Below, in pieces: positions 40,520-48,222 of a stretch of 64,000 bases of DNA; the stretch's first letter is position 1, and every line of letters begins with the position of its first letter. The notes beneath the pieces are model-generated. The model was not told the origin of the DNA, made no database searches, and worked only from the letters and a program-made list of their open reading frames with translations. Made by a program: the position numbers and the translations under genes. Source of the DNA: Coriobacteriaceae bacterium (GTDB lineage Bacteria; Actinomycetota; Coriobacteriia; Coriobacteriales; Coriobacteriaceae); the NCBI GenBank assembly GCA_025992855.1, contig DAJPGB010000001.1:1798001-1862000 (forward strand), written 5' to 3'.

Positions 40520-41719
40520 ATGGCTTCATCCCCGAGCTACATACCGTACCTATGCGTGGCAGCGGCGGCCTTTATCACGACCTTCCTCACGGTGCCCCTG
40601 GTCAAGCGCTTGGCAATTAAGCTCGACGCCGTCGACTATCCTTCTAAGCGCCGCATCAACACCAAGCCCATCCCGCGTTTGGGCGGAACGGCGGTGTTTT
40701 TGGGCCTGGTCGTTGCCTGCATTGTGCAAATCCTAGGCACCTGGCACCTAGGCTGGCCGCCCGTCCTGGTGCCGCATCCGCGCCTTCACATTAGCTATCC
40801 CATGCTGGCGCTCTCCTTTACCGTCATCTTTGCGACCGGCGCTATCGACGACGTCATCCAGCTCAAGCCCAAGCAAAAGCTGGCCGGACAGGTCCTCGCT
40901 GCGCTCATCGCCTGCGTGGGTGGCCTGCGCATCGGCGTCATCGTCAACCCGTTTGCCCCCGGCGAAATCATGCTCGGATGGCTCGCCTACCCCATCACCG
41001 TGATCTATCTGGTGGCATTCACCAACATCATTAACCTCATCGACGGCCTCGACGGCTTGGCCACGGGCATCTGCGGCATCGCGTCGTTCACCATGTTTTC
41101 GATGGCCGTTCTCTCGGGCCGCATCGACGCCGCCGCGCTCTCCATTGCGCTCTTTGGCGCCTGTCTGGCCTTTTTGCGCTACAACTTCAACCCCGCAAGC
41201 ATCTTCTTGGGCGACTCGGGGTCGCTGCTTCTGGGCTTTGCGCTGGGCTCCATCTCGCTACTCAACGTGAGCCGCACCGCCGCGCTCACCTCGCTTATCA
41301 TCCCGCTCATCGTTGCCGGCGTGCCCATCATCGACACGTTTAGCGCCATCGTGCGCCGCAAGCGCGCCCACATTAGCATCGGGCAGGCCGACAAGGGCCA
41401 CATCCACCACCGCCTGATCCAAGAGGGCTACAACCAAAAACAGGCAGTGCTCCTCATCTATGCCTGGTGCATCATGCTTTCGGCCGGCGCCGCCGCGATT
41501 AACCAGGTCGAGGTGCCCATGCGCGTGCTCATCTTTACCGTACTCGCCATTGGCTCGGCGGCCTTTGCCAAGCACCTGCACCTGTTTGAGCCCGTGCTGC
41601 GCCACCATTACAACAAGCGCACGCACGAGGACGAGCTCGTCACCCCCGACGATCCCGCCTTTAAGCAGGAGGAGCAGGCGGCAGAAGAACGCAGGGAGGA
41701 GCGCCACCACAGGCGCTAG
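40520..41719 (+). CDS. Undecaprenyl-phosphate sugar-1-phosphate transferase (WecA/TagO type)
   Basis: The 399-residue MraY/WecA superfamily enzyme has about ten membrane helices. KRRINTKPIPRLGGTAVFLG is the first cytoplasmic loop, GAIDDVIQLKPKQKL follows, then FTNIINLIDGLDGLATG with the catalytic Asp residues. FLGDSGSLLLGF and DKGHIHHRLIQEG, the His-rich loop of the WecA/TagO subgroup, complete the set. It transfers a HexNAc-1-phosphate from UDP-HexNAc to undecaprenyl phosphate, starting wall glycan synthesis. I chose the ATG at 40520, but the ribosome binding site is poor and an in-frame TTG at 40502 is possible. A charged 35-residue tail follows the last helix. Confidence 0.9.
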   Translation: MASSPSYIPYLCVAAAAFITTFLTVPLVKRLAIKLDAVDYPSKRRINTKPIPRLGGTAVFLGLVVACIVQILGTWHLGWPPVLVPHPRLHISYPMLALSFTVIFATGAIDDVIQLKPKQKLAGQVLAALIACVGGLRIGVIVNPFAPGEIMLGWLAYPITVIYLVAFTNIINLIDGLDGLATGICGIASFTMFSMAVLSGRIDAAALSIALFGACLAFLRYNFNPASIFLGDSGSLLLGFALGSISLLNVSRTAALTSLIIPLIVAGVPIIDTFSAIVRRKRAHISIGQADKGHIHHRLIQEGYNQKQAVLLIYAWCIMLSAGAAAINQVEVPMRVLIFTVLAIGSAAFAKHLHLFEPVLRHHYNKRTHEDELVTPDDPAFKQEEQAAEERREERHHRR

Positions 41720-41880
41720 GGTAAGCTGCCGAGGCTGCGCCCAGGCGCCGCCGGCCAAACGCGCAGCCACGCCGCGCCCATCGCACATGCCGCCGCTCTC
41801 CCGCCCCTCGCGTACTTACGCCCCGACCCTCCAATAAACGCGTTATCATCTTGACCCATGAACATACGTTAGGAGCAATC

Positions 41881-42930
41881 ATGCCAAACGAGAACAGCTA
41901 CGAAGTCGCGCTGCAAAAGAGCAACGCCATTCGCGAGGGCCTGGCCAAAACGCCCGAGAAGTTCACCATGCTCACCGGCGACCGCCCCACCGGCCGTCTG
42001 CACCTGGGTCACTACTTCGGCACCCTCAAGGGCCGTGTTGAGCTGCAGAACATGGGCGCCAAGACCAACGTGCTCATCGCCGACTACCAAGTCATCACTG
42101 ACCGCGATACGACCGAGCACATCCAGGACAACGTGTACAACATGGTCATGGACTACCTTGCCTGCGGCATCGACCCCGACAAGACCATGATCTACGCGCA
42201 CTCCGCCGTACCCGCCGCAAACCAGCTCATGCTGCCGTTCCTGTCGCTGGTCTCCGAGGCCGAGCTGGCGCGCAACCCCACGGTCAAGGCCGAGATGGAG
42301 GCCTCGGGCCACGAGCTCACCGGCCTTCTGCTCACCTACCCGGTGCACCAGGCCTGCGACATCCTGTTCTGCAAGGGCAATGTGGTGCCCGTCGGTCGCG
42401 ACCAACTGCCGCACATCGAGCTCACCCGCACCATCGCCCGCCGCTTTAACAACCGTTACGGCAAGGTGTTCCCCGAGGTCGACGCGCTGCTGTCCGAGAC
42501 CCCGCTGCTGCCCGGCCTGGACGGGCGCAAGATGAGCAAGAGCTACGGCAACGCCATTAACATCTCGATGACCGCCGAGGAGACGGCCAAGCGCATCAAG
42601 AAGAGCCAGACCGACTCCGAGCGCATGATCACGTTCGATCCCGAGAATCGCCCCGGCGTGTCCGGCCTGCTTTCAACCGCCGCCATCTGCACCGGCCGTT
42701 CCGAGGTCGAGATTGCCGAGGAGATTGGCATGGGCGGCTCCGGCCAGCTCAAGAAGTACGTGACCGAGGCCGTCAACGAGTACTTCGCGCCGATCCGCGA
42801 GCGTCGTCAGCGCTATGAGAACGATCTGGACTATGTGAAGGACGTGCTGCACGAGGGCAACCGTCGCGCCAACGAGATTGCCGAGCAGACCCTGGCCGAG
42901 GTTCAGGACGCCATGGGCATGGTGTACTAG
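41881..42930 (+). CDS. trpS: Tryptophanyl-tRNA synthetase
   Basis: The 349-residue class I synthetase charges tRNA-Trp. GDRPTGRLHLGHYFGTL has the HIGH-type motif at residues 41-44, and GRKMSKSYGNAI is the KMSKS loop near 218. VPVGRDQLPHIELTR is the conserved dimer and Trp-binding region. TTAGGAGC lies before the ATG at 41881. No T-box-like leader is visible in the 160 bp upstream. Two strong hairpins follow the stop. Confidence 0.95.
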   Translation: MPNENSYEVALQKSNAIREGLAKTPEKFTMLTGDRPTGRLHLGHYFGTLKGRVELQNMGAKTNVLIADYQVITDRDTTEHIQDNVYNMVMDYLACGIDPDKTMIYAHSAVPAANQLMLPFLSLVSEAELARNPTVKAEMEASGHELTGLLLTYPVHQACDILFCKGNVVPVGRDQLPHIELTRTIARRFNNRYGKVFPEVDALLSETPLLPGLDGRKMSKSYGNAINISMTAEETAKRIKKSQTDSERMITFDPENRPGVSGLLSTAAICTGRSEVEIAEEIGMGGSGQLKKYVTEAVNEYFAPIRERRQRYENDLDYVKDVLHEGNRRANEIAEQTLAEVQDAMGMVY

Positions 42931-42955
42931 GCAAAGCGCCTTCGCACAACATAGA

Positions 42956-43024
42956 CGGTGAGGCTGAATCCTCACCGAAACAGGAACAGGCCCGCTGGCA
43001 GATAGTTGCCAGCGGGCCTGTTCC
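42956..43024. terminator. Two tandem hairpins after trpS
   Basis: The first is CGGTGAGG/CCTCACCG (42956-42963, 42970-42977) with a 6-nt loop. The second has perfect 18-bp arms GGAACAGGCCCGCTGGCA (42983-43000) and its complement (43007-43024) with a 6-nt loop. Neither has a T-run. The second is among the most stable hairpins in the window. Confidence 0.7.
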
Positions 43025-43200
43025 CGAAGTACACCGTTGAATCGCACAGAGGGGAGGAATGCGAATCAAACTCAACAGGGCAGGCTTTTTCATCGCCTAT
43101 TGCCTGCTCCGTTGCTGAAAACAATATAGTTCACCGTGGTTTACTTTCTGACGGCAAAGTACGCCATCACACCTTCTCCATAAGTTAGCTCAGGTAAACT

Positions 43201-43239
43201 AAACCAACCACAAAGGGGACAGGCACATTTGTGGTGGGT
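43201..43239 (-). repeat. REP-like palindrome family B, copy 1
   Basis: Arms AACCAACCACAAA (43201-43213) and TTTGTGGTGGGTT (43227-43239) with one mismatch, loop GGGGACAGGCACA. It lies 19 bp beyond the ogt stop codon on the ogt 3' side. Confidence 0.8.
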
Positions 43240-43257
43240 TTGGCCACGGAAGAGCCG

Positions 43258-43578
43258 TTAGAGCCCTGCTGGCCAGCGACAGATGGCCAAGTCGACGTGC
43301 ACGGGATCGGTAAATGCCACGCCCTCCCCCATTAAGAGCTCACGCTGAGCATCGGGTCCGCCAAAGGCGAAGCCCTCGCAAATGCGGCCATCGGCAAACA
43401 CCACGCGATGACAGGGAATCTCGCCGGGGCGCGGATTGCTGTGCAGGGCATACCCCACGTACCGCGCACTTCGTGGACGACCGGCAAGCAGCGCCACCTG
43501 ACCGTAGGTGGCGACCATCCCCTCGGGAATCTGCTCGACCACCTCGTACACCCGATCAAAAAAGCCCTCAGACGCCAT
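43258..43578 (-). CDS. Single-domain MGMT-type alkyltransferase
   Basis: The 106-residue protein is only the DNA-binding and active-site domain of O6-alkylguanine transferases: EQIPEGMVATYGQVALLAGRP is the helix-turn-helix, SARYVGYALHSNP is the arginine-finger region, and IPCHRVV is the active site. Alkyltransferase-like (ATL) proteins of this size normally have Trp instead of the Cys; here the Cys is kept, so methyl transfer is possible. The N-terminal ribonuclease-like domain of Ogt/Ada is missing. GAAGGGAGTG lies before the ATG. Confidence 0.88.
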   Translation of the reverse strand: MASEGFFDRVYEVVEQIPEGMVATYGQVALLAGRPRSARYVGYALHSNPRPGEIPCHRVVFADGRICEGFAFGGPDAQRELLMGEGVAFTDPVHVDLAICRWPAGL

Positions 43579-43607
43579 TGCTCACTCCCTTCCACCCGGA
43601 ATAGCAT

Positions 43608-43644
43608 AAACCACCACAAAGGTGCCCGCCCTTTGTGGTGGTTT
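43608..43644 (-). repeat. REP-like palindrome family B, copy 2
   Basis: Perfect 14-bp arms AAACCACCACAAAG (43608-43621) and CTTTGTGGTGGTTT (43631-43644), with loop gtgcccgcc. It lies 12 bp after the degV stop; the flanking TTTTGGCAGG resembles a family A half-site. Confidence 0.85.
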
Positions 43645-43655
43645 TGGCAGGTGGG

Positions 43656-44510
43656 CTAGTTAACGGGCTGGAAGAAGGCTACGGCTACGGCGCCGGGGCC
43701 TACATGGGTGCCGATGGTGGCGCCGATGGTGTGAACGGGCAGTTCGCCCTCGGTGTGGCCAGCCCACAGTGCCGCGCTGTCCTCGATATACTTCTTGAGC
43801 ACCGCATCCGAAAGGCCCGTATAGCCGAGCGCCAGCGGCATGGAAAAGTCGATGCCGCCTGCCTTTTCGACCTTCTGGTTGAGCAGGTTACGGCCGTTCT
43901 TGGAACCGCGCGCCTTGCCCAGCTGCACGATCAGACCGTCCTCGGCAGCTACAACGGGCTTTACGTTGAGCAGCGTGCCCACGGCGCCGGCAGCAGCAGA
44001 CAGGCGACCGCCGCGCACCAGGTACTCCAGCGTCTCGAGCAGACCAATAACCACCACGCGGTCACGGACGGCCTCGACAGCCGCCGCGATCTGGGCCGCG
44101 CCCTGGCCCTCGTCCACTAGGCGTAGGGCATACTCGACCAGCACGCGCTCACCCAGGGTAACGTTATTGCTATCAACCACATACACGTCGCCGCCCGGCG
44201 CCTCGGCAAGTGCGGTACGGGCGCTCTGATTGGTCCCCGAAAGTTTGGCACCCACGGTAATAATCACCGCCTCGTCGCCGGCCTCACGCGCCTCGGCAAT
44301 CGCCTGCGAAAACGCGTACGGGTTGACCTGGCCGGTCTTGGGCAGCTCATCGCGCTCCACAAGCATCTCGTAAAAGCGCTGGTGATCGATGTCGATGCCA
44401 TCCATATACACATCGGTGCCAAAGGTAACGGACAGCGGCAAAACACGCAGAGCGGGGTGCTCCGCCGGCGACATATCGCTTGCGGAATCGGTAATAATGC
44501 GGACGGACAT
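43656..44510 (-). CDS. DegV-family fatty-acid-binding protein
   Basis: The 284-residue protein has the DegV pattern RIITDSASDMSPAEHPAL, LPLSVTFGTDVYMDG, KTGQVNPYAFSQAIAEARE, GAKLSGTNQSARTA and VDSNNVTLGERVLV. DegV/FakB proteins bind fatty acids for phosphorylation by FakA. AGAAAGGAT lies before the ATG at 44510; the longer frame is rejected. It is downstream of the MarR gene in the same direction, with a 119-bp gap. Confidence 0.9.
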   Translation of the reverse strand: MSVRIITDSASDMSPAEHPALRVLPLSVTFGTDVYMDGIDIDHQRFYEMLVERDELPKTGQVNPYAFSQAIAEAREAGDEAVIITVGAKLSGTNQSARTALAEAPGGDVYVVDSNNVTLGERVLVEYALRLVDEGQGAAQIAAAVEAVRDRVVVIGLLETLEYLVRGGRLSAAAGAVGTLLNVKPVVAAEDGLIVQLGKARGSKNGRNLLNQKVEKAGGIDFSMPLALGYTGLSDAVLKKYIEDSAALWAGHTEGELPVHTIGATIGTHVGPGAVAVAFFQPVN

Positions 44511-44629
44511 AACAAATCCTTTCTTGCACAGGTCCCGCGTAGGGAATTTTGACAGCAATGCCCCGGCACGGCATACGCGCTCAAACGGGACGATGCAGTT
44601 TTTAATGGGAAGCAAATGCCTTGGCGGCC

Positions 44630-45079
44630 TTAGATCTCGCGCAGGGTGTTGAGAATCGTGCGCAGCGACGCATACATCTGCTCGCGCTGCTCCACACCCA
44701 TAGCCTTACCGGTGGTATCGAGCACCTCGCGAATGATGCGGTCCGCCTCGCTCATGCTCTCGCCGCCTAGAGCGGTCAGGCGCACCGGAGCACGATACTT
44801 AACGGCGGCATCGCCCGAATCATCGACCTCGACGTAGCCGCCCTCCTCCAGATGCGCGAGCGTGCGCGAGACGGCAGCACGGGTCACGCCTGCCATGCGA
44901 GCCAGGTCAGCACCAGTCAGGCCGTCCTTGCTGCGCTCAAGATAGTACAGGCACATAACGTCGGAGCCCTTGAGGCCCAGCCTTGCGCCCTCGGATGTCT
45001 TAATGCGCTGGATCTCCTTGTAGAGCCCGCTGATCAGTCCGACAAAGTCCTCGAAACGTGTCTCGTCGTTCTGCTGCAT
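44630..45079 (-). CDS. MarR-family transcriptional regulator
   Basis: The 149-residue winged-helix regulator has LKGSDVMCLYYLERSKDGLTG then ADLARMAGVTRAAVSRTLAHL as the recognition helix, and GYVEVDDSG in the wing. The C-terminal helices form the dimer interface. MarR proteins respond to small lipophilic ligands. It lies upstream of degV in the same direction, so degV is a plausible target. GAAAGGCGG precedes the start. Confidence 0.88.
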   Translation of the reverse strand: MQQNDETRFEDFVGLISGLYKEIQRIKTSEGARLGLKGSDVMCLYYLERSKDGLTGADLARMAGVTRAAVSRTLAHLEEGGYVEVDDSGDAAVKYRAPVRLTALGGESMSEADRIIREVLDTTGKAMGVEQREQMYASLRTILNTLREI

Positions 45080-45184
45080 GGGAGACGACCGCCTTTCGCT
45101 TGCATGATGCTAACGGGTAAACATCTTAGCCGCACAAGGCAACACCCATACCCAAATATCCCATTTGTTAACCCATCAACATAA

Positions 45185-45223
45185 AAACCACCACAAAGGG
45201 GACAGGCACCTTTGTGGTGGTTT
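45185..45223 (-). repeat. REP-like palindrome family B, copy 3
   Basis: Perfect 15-bp arms AAACCACCACAAAGG (45185-45199) and CCTTTGTGGTGGTTT (45209-45223), loop ggacaggca. It lies 29 bp past the stop of the B3/4-domain gene; read from that gene the hairpin is followed by TTTTTAT, a proper terminator tail. Confidence 0.88.
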
Positions 45224-45252
45224 GGGGCATCGAGTTTGATCCGCAGACTTCG

Positions 45253-45972
45253 CTACAGCTCCACGCAAGGATTGTCGCGGGTCACAAGCGTCTTAACGAC
45301 AACCGTCGCTCCCAGATAGCGCTCGAGCAACTCAGCCAAGCGATCGATCGCGGCCTGGCAATCCCCCATCCGCTCGGGCTCCACACACTCAATCGCCAGG
45401 AACGCATCGGCCGAATCGTCGGACAGCGCCGTGCGAACGCCGTCGCGCCAGTTCCAGCAGCGGCACACGGCGCCCGCATCATCGATGTAGGCGAGCTCGC
45501 CGGGAAGCGTCGGGTCATCTGTCTCCTCGCCAAGCGGCAGAAATGAATCGCCACCGTCGGTCACCGCCAACCGCAGATCGCCCTCGATAGCATGTAGATC
45601 CTCGCCGCCAACGGGCAGCGCGTAGGTCAGCGACACCGTGTTGTAGATGTCCACCGCGGGCGTAATGTGGCCCACCGGTTTGCCCTTGAGCACGCGCTTG
45701 AGCAAGTTCTCGATCGAGCAGCGGGCGCCCTTTTTGGTCTTGAACAGCCGATAAGCCTCGCGCCATGCCTTGACCGGTGCGTTCTCGCTGATAGCATCGC
45801 TGGTCAGATGACGCTCCGCATCGATATTGGCGCGGTCGAGCAACGCCGCAATCGCACCCACGTCCTCTTGAGGAATCTGAGCCGCGGGCTTCATGCCCTT
45901 TACGACCACAACACCGACAGCCGCCTGCGGAAATAGCTCCCAAAACGAATCCTCGGCAACGAAACTCTTCAT
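45253..45972 (-). CDS. B3/B4 tRNA-binding-domain protein
   Basis: The 239-residue protein consists of the B3/B4 domain of the phenylalanyl-tRNA synthetase beta subunit as a stand-alone unit: PVKAWREAYRLFKTKKGARCS, SIENLLKRVLKGK, ITPAVDIYNTVSLTYALPVGG and GELAYIDDAGAVCRCWNWRD. Free-standing B3/B4 proteins may edit or bind mischarged tRNA, but their role is not established. GGGAGAG before the ATG at 45972 fixes the start over a Met five residues earlier. A leader with a strong hairpin precedes it. Confidence 0.85.
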   Translation of the reverse strand: MKSFVAEDSFWELFPQAAVGVVVVKGMKPAAQIPQEDVGAIAALLDRANIDAERHLTSDAISENAPVKAWREAYRLFKTKKGARCSIENLLKRVLKGKPVGHITPAVDIYNTVSLTYALPVGGEDLHAIEGDLRLAVTDGGDSFLPLGEETDDPTLPGELAYIDDAGAVCRCWNWRDGVRTALSDDSADAFLAIECVEPERMGDCQAAIDRLAELLERYLGATVVVKTLVTRDNPCVEL

Positions 45973-46012
45973 GTGCTCTCCCTTCATAGCATGCGCCCGA
46001 GCCCGGGTGCCT

Positions 46013-46075
46013 AAACAAAAAGCGCCCTTACGACGGCCACCTTCAAAGTCCTACGGTGCCGCCACAAGAGCGCTT
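46013..46075 (-). terminator. Leader hairpin with T-tail upstream of the B3/B4-domain gene
   Basis: On the minus strand the arms at 46055-46075 and 46020-46041 form a stem of about 21 bp with a single bulge and several G-T pairs, followed by TTTTTGTTT. It lies about 40 bp before the gene start and about 40 bp after a good promoter, so it would stop most transcription unless relieved. An upstream smaller hairpin (CGCT...AGCG) may be an alternative fold. Confidence 0.7.
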
Positions 46076-46116
46076 ACGCTGCCCCCATCCGGAGAAGGGA
46101 GCGATATGTCAGGCGT

Positions 46117-46146
46117 ATTGTAACCCGAGTCATCCGCGCGAGTAAA
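46117..46146 (-). promoter_or_regulatory. Promoter of the B3/B4-domain gene leader
   Basis: On the minus strand TTTACT (46141-46146) and TACAAT (46117-46122) are separated by 18 bp. The -35 overlaps the edge of family B palindrome copy 4. Confidence 0.6.
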
Positions 46147-46184
46147 ACCACCACAAAGGCGCCTGTCCCCTTTATGGTGGTTTT
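46144..46184 (-). repeat. REP-like palindrome family B, copy 4
   Basis: Arms AAAACCACCACAAAGG (46144-46159) and CCTTTATGGTGGTTTT (46169-46184) with one mismatch, loop cgcctgtcc. It starts 16 bp after the pckA stop, giving a hairpin plus TTTT for pckA. Its edge also supplies the -35 of the next gene. Confidence 0.85.
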
Positions 46185-46199
46185 GGGTCTGAAGCAACG

Positions 46200-47870
46200 T
46201 TAGTGTCGGAGTCCCAGCAGGCCGCGGCCGCGATGACGGACGTCGGCGTGCACCTGAGCGTGCGGACCGGCGGCCTTGACGGACTCGGGCAGGTGCGAGT
46301 ACTTCTTCTCGAAGTTCTCCTCGAACATCACCGCCAGATTGTGCGCGGCCTCGTCATAGCGCGCGGTGCTCTGCCAGTACTGGCGCGGCACCAGGATGCC
46401 GTCGGGCACACCGTGGCACGTCGTGGGAATGTCGACGTTAAAGATATCGTCGTGGACGAACTCGCTGTCCTCGATGGTGCCGTCGAGGGCGCGCGCGACC
46501 AGGGCGCGCGTGTAGGCCAGCTCAATGCGATGGCCAACGCCGTAGCCGCCGCCGATCCAGCCGGTGTTGACAAGGTACACACGCGTGCGGCCGTCGGCGA
46601 TGCGCTCACCGAGCATCTTAGCGTAGACCATGGGGTCGAGCGGCATAAACGGCTCGCCGAACAGCGAAGAGAACGTGGGCGTGGGCTCGGTGACGCCGAC
46701 CTCGGTGCCGGGGATCTTGGCCGTAAAGCCCGTCACAAAGTGATACATGGCGGCGTCGGCCGTCAGGCGCGAGATGGGCGGCAGCACGCCAAAGGCATCG
46801 CAGGTCAGGAAGAGCACGACGCTTGGAGTGGTGCCCATGCCCTTGGTCCACGCGTTGGGAATGTGCTCCACAGGGTATGCCACGCGCGTGTTGTGCGTGA
46901 TCGAGATGTCGTCGTAGTTGGGCTTGCGGTTCTCGTCGAGCACCACGTTTTCGCAGATCGCGCCAAAGCGGACAGCGTTGAAGATCTCGGGCTCGTGGAA
47001 CGCGTCCAGGCCCTCGCATTTGGCGTAGCAGCCACCTTCGATGTTGAAGATGCCCATGTCGGACCAACCGTGCTCGTCGTCGCCGATCAGCAGGCGCGTG
47101 GGGTTGGCCGAAAGCGTGGTCTTGCCGGTGCCGGAGAGGCCAAAGAACACGGCGGTCTCATGCGTGACGGGGTCCATACTGGCCGAGCAATGCATGGGCA
47201 GCACGTCGTCCTCGACGGGCAGCAGGTAATTCATGACGCTGAAAATGGACTTTTTGATCTCGCCGGAGTAGCCGGTGCCGGCGACCAGAATCACGCGCTC
47301 CTGGAAGTTAATGACCACGGCGGCGCTGGAGTTGAGGCCCTTGATGGCGGGATCGCACTGGTAGCCCGGCGCGGCGAGCACGCAGAAGTCCGGCTCACCG
47401 GTGCGCGCGATTTCGCGGGCGAGCGGGCGAGCGAGCATCTGCTTAATAAAGAGTGCCTGGCTGGCACGCTCGCAGGCAACGAGCAGTCGACGCGTGTGGT
47501 TGCGGTCGGCGCCGGCCATGCCGCGGGTGACGAACACATCGCGCTCGTTGAGATAGTCGACGATGCCGGCCTTGATGGCCTCGTAGCTCTCGACAGACAG
47601 CGGGCGGTTGACGGCACCCCAGGCAATCTTGTCGTGAACATCGGGGGTGTCAACGATAAAGCGGTCATTAGGCGAGCGGCCAGTGCGCTCCCCCGTCTCG
47701 ATCACCAGCGCGCCGTTGGAGGCCATACGACCTTCGTTGCGACGGATGGCGTGCTCGACGAGCTCGGCTGCCGGCAGGTCGACCAGCAGGCGGGGCTGGT
47801 TCTCGGCAGGATCTTCGACCAGCGTAATGCCAAAGTTGGACAGAACTTCTGCAGGGGTAACACCTGGCAT
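46200..47870 (-). CDS. pckA: Phosphoenolpyruvate carboxykinase (ATP)
   Basis: The 556-residue enzyme interconverts oxaloacetate and PEP using ATP. GLSGTGKTTLSANP is the kinase-1a P-loop near residue 245, and LIGDDEHGWSDMGIFNIEGGCYAK is the metal-binding region after it. RTGRSPNDRFIVD is the oxaloacetate-binding motif. It is slightly longer than the typical ATP enzyme. AAGGAGG before the ATG at 47870 is a perfect ribosome binding site; the upstream frame extension is non-coding. In an anaerobe it probably runs toward oxaloacetate in fermentation. Confidence 0.95.
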   Translation of the reverse strand: MPGVTPAEVLSNFGITLVEDPAENQPRLLVDLPAAELVEHAIRRNEGRMASNGALVIETGERTGRSPNDRFIVDTPDVHDKIAWGAVNRPLSVESYEAIKAGIVDYLNERDVFVTRGMAGADRNHTRRLLVACERASQALFIKQMLARPLAREIARTGEPDFCVLAAPGYQCDPAIKGLNSSAAVVINFQERVILVAGTGYSGEIKKSIFSVMNYLLPVEDDVLPMHCSASMDPVTHETAVFFGLSGTGKTTLSANPTRLLIGDDEHGWSDMGIFNIEGGCYAKCEGLDAFHEPEIFNAVRFGAICENVVLDENRKPNYDDISITHNTRVAYPVEHIPNAWTKGMGTTPSVVLFLTCDAFGVLPPISRLTADAAMYHFVTGFTAKIPGTEVGVTEPTPTFSSLFGEPFMPLDPMVYAKMLGERIADGRTRVYLVNTGWIGGGYGVGHRIELAYTRALVARALDGTIEDSEFVHDDIFNVDIPTTCHGVPDGILVPRQYWQSTARYDEAAHNLAVMFEENFEKKYSHLPESVKAAGPHAQVHADVRHRGRGLLGLRH

Positions 47871-48222
47871 GGGGCCTCCTTTAAAAGCGCGACACGTGGA
47901 CGAGGCGCGCACTTTACTCACGTAAAGCCCGTTGTACCCGATATGCAAAAACGTTTTTGCGGCAACGGCGAAGCGCCCGCCCAACGGTCAAAAATCGCAC
48001 GCAAGCGGCCTAGTCGTTAGGGACACTCTTGAACAGGCAACAACCAAGGAGCGACCCCGGATGCCGGCACTTAGGGACGTTCCCAAAGTGCCGGCACATA
48101 AGGAACGTCCCCAAATGCCGTCTACTGAATGGCGCCGCCGAAATTATCGAACAACCTGTTCAAAAACACGAACGAACACCGTCGCGTCTATACTAGAGCG
48201 CAGCAATAGAAAGGACTCCGCT
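47871..48222. other. Non-coding region between pckA and the flippase gene
   Basis: No gene is seen. It holds the pckA promoter side, GGGACACTCTTG near 48020 (recurring from 27488), the tandem family C palindromes, and TATACT (48189-48194), a likely -10 for the flippase gene. Confidence 0.55.
48062..48120. repeat. REP-like palindrome family C, locus 2 (tandem units)
   Basis: Unit 1 has perfect arms TGCCGGCAC (48062-48070) and GTGCCGGCA (48088-48096) around TTAGGGACGTTCCCAAA. Unit 2 continues from the shared arm with ATAAGGAACGTCCCCAA and ends in ATGCCG. Unit 2 matches 35341-35372 at 29 of 32 positions. Confidence 0.75.

Larger units (their letters stand above)
42931..43257. other. Non-coding region between trpS and ogt
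   Basis: No gene is seen. It holds the two trpS-end hairpins and, near the ogt end, family B palindrome copy 1. Confidence 0.6.

Noticed and set aside
46013..46110. T-box riboswitch ahead of the B3/B4-domain gene
   Set aside because: The leader is too short for Stem I and lacks the AGGGTGGNACCGCG consensus; only an attenuator-like hairpin can be supported.
30486..46184. Short repeats considered as a CRISPR array
   Set aside because: The copies are palindromic and scattered kilobases apart, with no regular spacing and no cas genes.
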